This document shows, in pieces, positions 5,243-6,698 of a stretch of 6,698 nt of DNA. The notes beneath the pieces were generated by a model that worked only from the letters and a program-made list of their open reading frames with translations, made no database searches and was not told the DNA's origin. The DNA comes from JARRJS01 sp037388885 (GTDB lineage: Bacteria; Gemmatimonadota; Gemmatimonadetes; Longimicrobiales; RSA9). Location of the stretch: NCBI GenBank assembly GCA_037388885.1, contig JARRJS010000152.1:1-6698 (forward strand), written 5' to 3'. The position numbers and the translations under genes are program-made. Each line of letters starts with the position of its first letter. Positions within the stretch are counted from its first letter, which is position 1.

Positions 5243-5772
5243 GGTGTGAAACGACCGAAGTCTTCCGGGTTCAGCCGCCGCAGGTACTCCTTCAGGTCCT
5301 CCGGCGGCCGCTGCTCTTCCTCTTCGTCCGAGGCGGCCATCGGCTCGTCGTCGAACTCCGACACCTCGGCGATCTCCACCGGCGTGTGCTCCAGCAGGTC
5401 GTCGGCCGTGTAGATGTCCGCCCCCATGCGCAACGCGATGGCGATGGAGTCCGAGGGTCGGGCGTCCACACTGAAAAACTCGCCGTCGCGGCGGATGATC
5501 AGCTCGGCGTAGTAGGTGTTCTCCACGACGCGCGTGATGTTCACCCGGTGCAGGGCGCCTCCCAGGCCGCCGATCGCCGACACGAACAGGTCGTGCGTCA
5601 GCGGGCGGGAGAACTTCATGCCCGCCAGCTCCATGGCGATCGCACTCGCCTCGCCGGGCCCGATCCAGATGGGCAGGTTACGGGTACCGTCCCGCTCCTG
5701 CAGAATGACCACCGGCGTATTCGACCTGCGATCCAGGCCGAGACTCTGGACAGTGACTTGGATCATGCTCAT
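5239..5772 (-). CDS. Bifunctional nuclease family protein (BFN / DUF151)
   Basis: A cytoplasmic protein of the DUF151 family, whose plant founder was reported to cut RNA and DNA; bacterial members are poorly characterised. The 177 residues contain the core motifs in order: VVILQERDGTRNLPIWIGP (21-39), GEASAIAMELAGMKFSRPLTHDL (40-62), then the conserved DARPSDSIAIAL (103-114) and ADIYTADDLLE (118-128). An acidic, disordered-looking linker (about 138-153, with four consecutive Glu) is followed by a helical tail (PPEDLKEYLRRLNPEDFGRF), similar in position to the UVR-like tails of some members. The start at 5772 is 24 bases after the SAHH stop; an ATG two codons later is an equally possible start, and neither has a strong Shine-Dalgarno site. 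The stop overlaps the next gene by 4 bases. The family call is secure; nuclease activity is known only from relatives. Confidence 0.92.
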   Translation of the reverse strand: MSMIQVTVQSLGLDRRSNTPVVILQERDGTRNLPIWIGPGEASAIAMELAGMKFSRPLTHDLFVSAIGGLGGALHRVNITRVVENTYYAELIIRRDGEFFSVDARPSDSIAIALRMGADIYTADDLLEHTPVEIAEVSEFDDEPMAASDEEEEQRPPEDLKEYLRRLNPEDFGRFTP

Positions 5773-5796
5773 GAGGCTGCGCCCTGCGTCTTCCCG

Positions 5797-6698
5797 CTAT
5801 GTGCCCGATTCCCAGGAGGAAAGGTAGTGCTTCTGTTCCTCCGTCAACTCATCGATATCGATGCCCATGCCGGCCAGCTTGAGGCGGGCGATCTCCCGGT
5901 CCAGCTCCTCCGGCACGCGGTGCACCTGCCGGTCCAGACCATCCCCGTTGTGCGCGAGGTGCTCCGCGGCGAGTGCCTGGTTCGCGAAGCTCATGTCCAT
6001 GACCGCCGCCGGATGGCCCTCGGCCGCCGCCAGATTGATCAGCCGGCCTTCGCCCAGCACGAAGATCCGCCGGTCGGCCAGCCGGTACTCTTCCACGAAG
6101 TCGCGCACGTCCCGCGGCTCGCCCTCGGCGATACTCCCCAACCCGTCCAGGTCCAGCTCCACGTTGAAGTGGCCCGCGTTGGCCACGATGGCTCCGTCCT
6201 TCATGGCCCGGAAGTGCTCCGGCCGGATCACGTGGATGTCGCCGGTAAGCGTCACGAACACGTCGCCTTCCGCCACCGCCTTCTCCATCGGCATCACGCG
6301 GAACCCGTCCATCGCCGCTTCCAGCGCCTTGACCGGGTCGATCTCCGTGACGATCACCGAAGCACCGGCGCCCCGAGCCCGGTTGGCCACGCCCCGGCCG
6401 CACCACCCATACCCTGCAACCACGACGACGGATCCGGCAAGCAGCACGTTCGTCGCGCGCAGGATGCCGTCGAGCGTGCTCTGGCCCGTGCCGTAGCGGT
6501 TGTCGAACAGGTGCTTCGTATAGGAGTCGTTCACGGCGATGACGGGGAACTGGAGCACGCCTTCCTTGGCCATGGCCTTCAGGCGGATCACGCCCGTGGT
6601 GGTCTCCTCGGTGGAGCCCTTCACGCCCTCGACCACCGTCGTGCGCTCCTCCGCCGTCAGCGTTGCAGCCCATTCGCGGACCGGCGGCGCCAGGTCGT
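5797..6698 (-). CDS. ahcY: S-adenosylhomocysteine hydrolase, C-terminal part (N-terminus beyond right edge)
   Basis: Adenosylhomocysteinase reversibly splits S-adenosylhomocysteine into adenosine and homocysteine, removing the inhibitor of methyltransferases. The 299 visible residues (numbered from 6696) cover the end of the substrate domain and the whole NAD domain. The frame stays open to the window edge, so the GTG at 6636 is not the start. Key motifs are STEETTTGV (28-36), NDSYTKHLFDN (56-66) with Lys61, Asp65 and Asn66 matching the known catalytic Lys-Asp-Asn, and the NAD loop GYGWCGRG (95-102), followed by TEIDP with Glu118 as the likely NAD-ribose contact. MKDGAIVANAGHFNVELD follows. 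The protein ends LTEEQKHYLSSWESGT and lacks the KPDHYRY-type tail of eukaryotic and many proteobacterial enzymes, as in the shorter archaeal/Thermotoga type. About 100-130 residues are missing. It is the most upstream visible gene of the selB operon. Confidence 0.95.
   Translation of the reverse strand, partial: DLAPPVREWAATLTAEERTTVVEGVKGSTEETTTGVIRLKAMAKEGVLQFPVIAVNDSYTKHLFDNRYGTGQSTLDGILRATNVLLAGSVVVVAGYGWCGRGVANRARGAGASVIVTEIDPVKALEAAMDGFRVMPMEKAVAEGDVFVTLTGDIHVIRPEHFRAMKDGAIVANAGHFNVELDLDGLGSIAEGEPRDVRDFVEEYRLADRRIFVLGEGRLINLAAAEGHPAAVMDMSFANQALAAEHLAHNGDGLDRQVHRVPEELDREIARLKLAGMGIDIDELTEEQKHYLSSWESGT

Noticed and set aside
3845..5413. Long plus-strand open frame (522 codons) opposite recO, the membrane protein and DUF151
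   Set aside because: It crosses three genuine minus-strand genes, has shadow-like composition and no domain, and has no recognisable ribosome-binding site or promoter.
6634..6636. GTG at 6636 as start of SAHH
   Set aside because: The frame stays open to the window edge and homology needs the whole N-terminal substrate domain, so the gene simply continues outside the window.

Overview
The window is a GC-rich bacterial chromosomal segment made almost entirely of housekeeping-type genes. A lineage in the FCB supergroup, most likely Gemmatimonadota or a close relative, fits best. The main evidence is the small secreted protein at 1317-1760, which carries the NYPNPFNPST signature of FlgD-like / type IX secretion C-terminal domains common in that supergroup. 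High GC and the style of the DusB, PtsN and bifunctional-nuclease proteins agree. This placement is inference from sequence style, not a database result.

Left part (1-1216): two divergent transcription units separated by about 134 bases. On the minus strand is the N-terminal part of a tRNA-dihydrouridine synthase that runs off the left edge. On the plus strand is a two-gene unit, a PtsN-like EIIA protein followed 4 bases later by a coiled-coil C4 zinc-ribbon protein. The gap holds two well-formed sigma70-type promoters placed back to back, both with 17-base spacers. The minus-strand promoter lies so close to the ATG that the dihydrouridine synthase mRNA would be leaderless or nearly so.

Middle (1217-1904): about 100 bases between convergent genes with at most a weak hairpin. 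Then comes a small minus-strand gene for a secreted protein that is essentially a signal peptide plus one C-terminal sorting-like domain. It has its own candidate promoter, a leader of about 85 nt with two inverted repeats, and a very strong Shine-Dalgarno sequence.

Right part (1905-6698): a tight minus-strand cluster, in transcription order S-adenosylhomocysteine hydrolase (N-terminus beyond the right edge), bifunctional nuclease / DUF151 protein, an unrecognised single-pass membrane protein with an extracytoplasmic beta-sandwich-like domain, RecO, and SelB. Gaps are 24 bases, a 4-base ATGA overlap, 18 bases and a 1-base TGATG overlap, so an operon with translational coupling is likely. The products span methyl-cycle metabolism, a nuclease/regulatory protein, an envelope protein, recombinational repair and selenocysteine incorporation. 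No shared pathway is evident. SelB implies that the organism decodes UGA as selenocysteine, with selA, selC and selD elsewhere.

No CRISPR array, insertion sequence, rRNA, tRNA or phage gene was seen. I found no clear undescribed multi-gene system. The most novel items are the stand-alone sorting-domain protein with its structured leader and the uncharacterised membrane protein coupled between the DUF151 protein and RecO.
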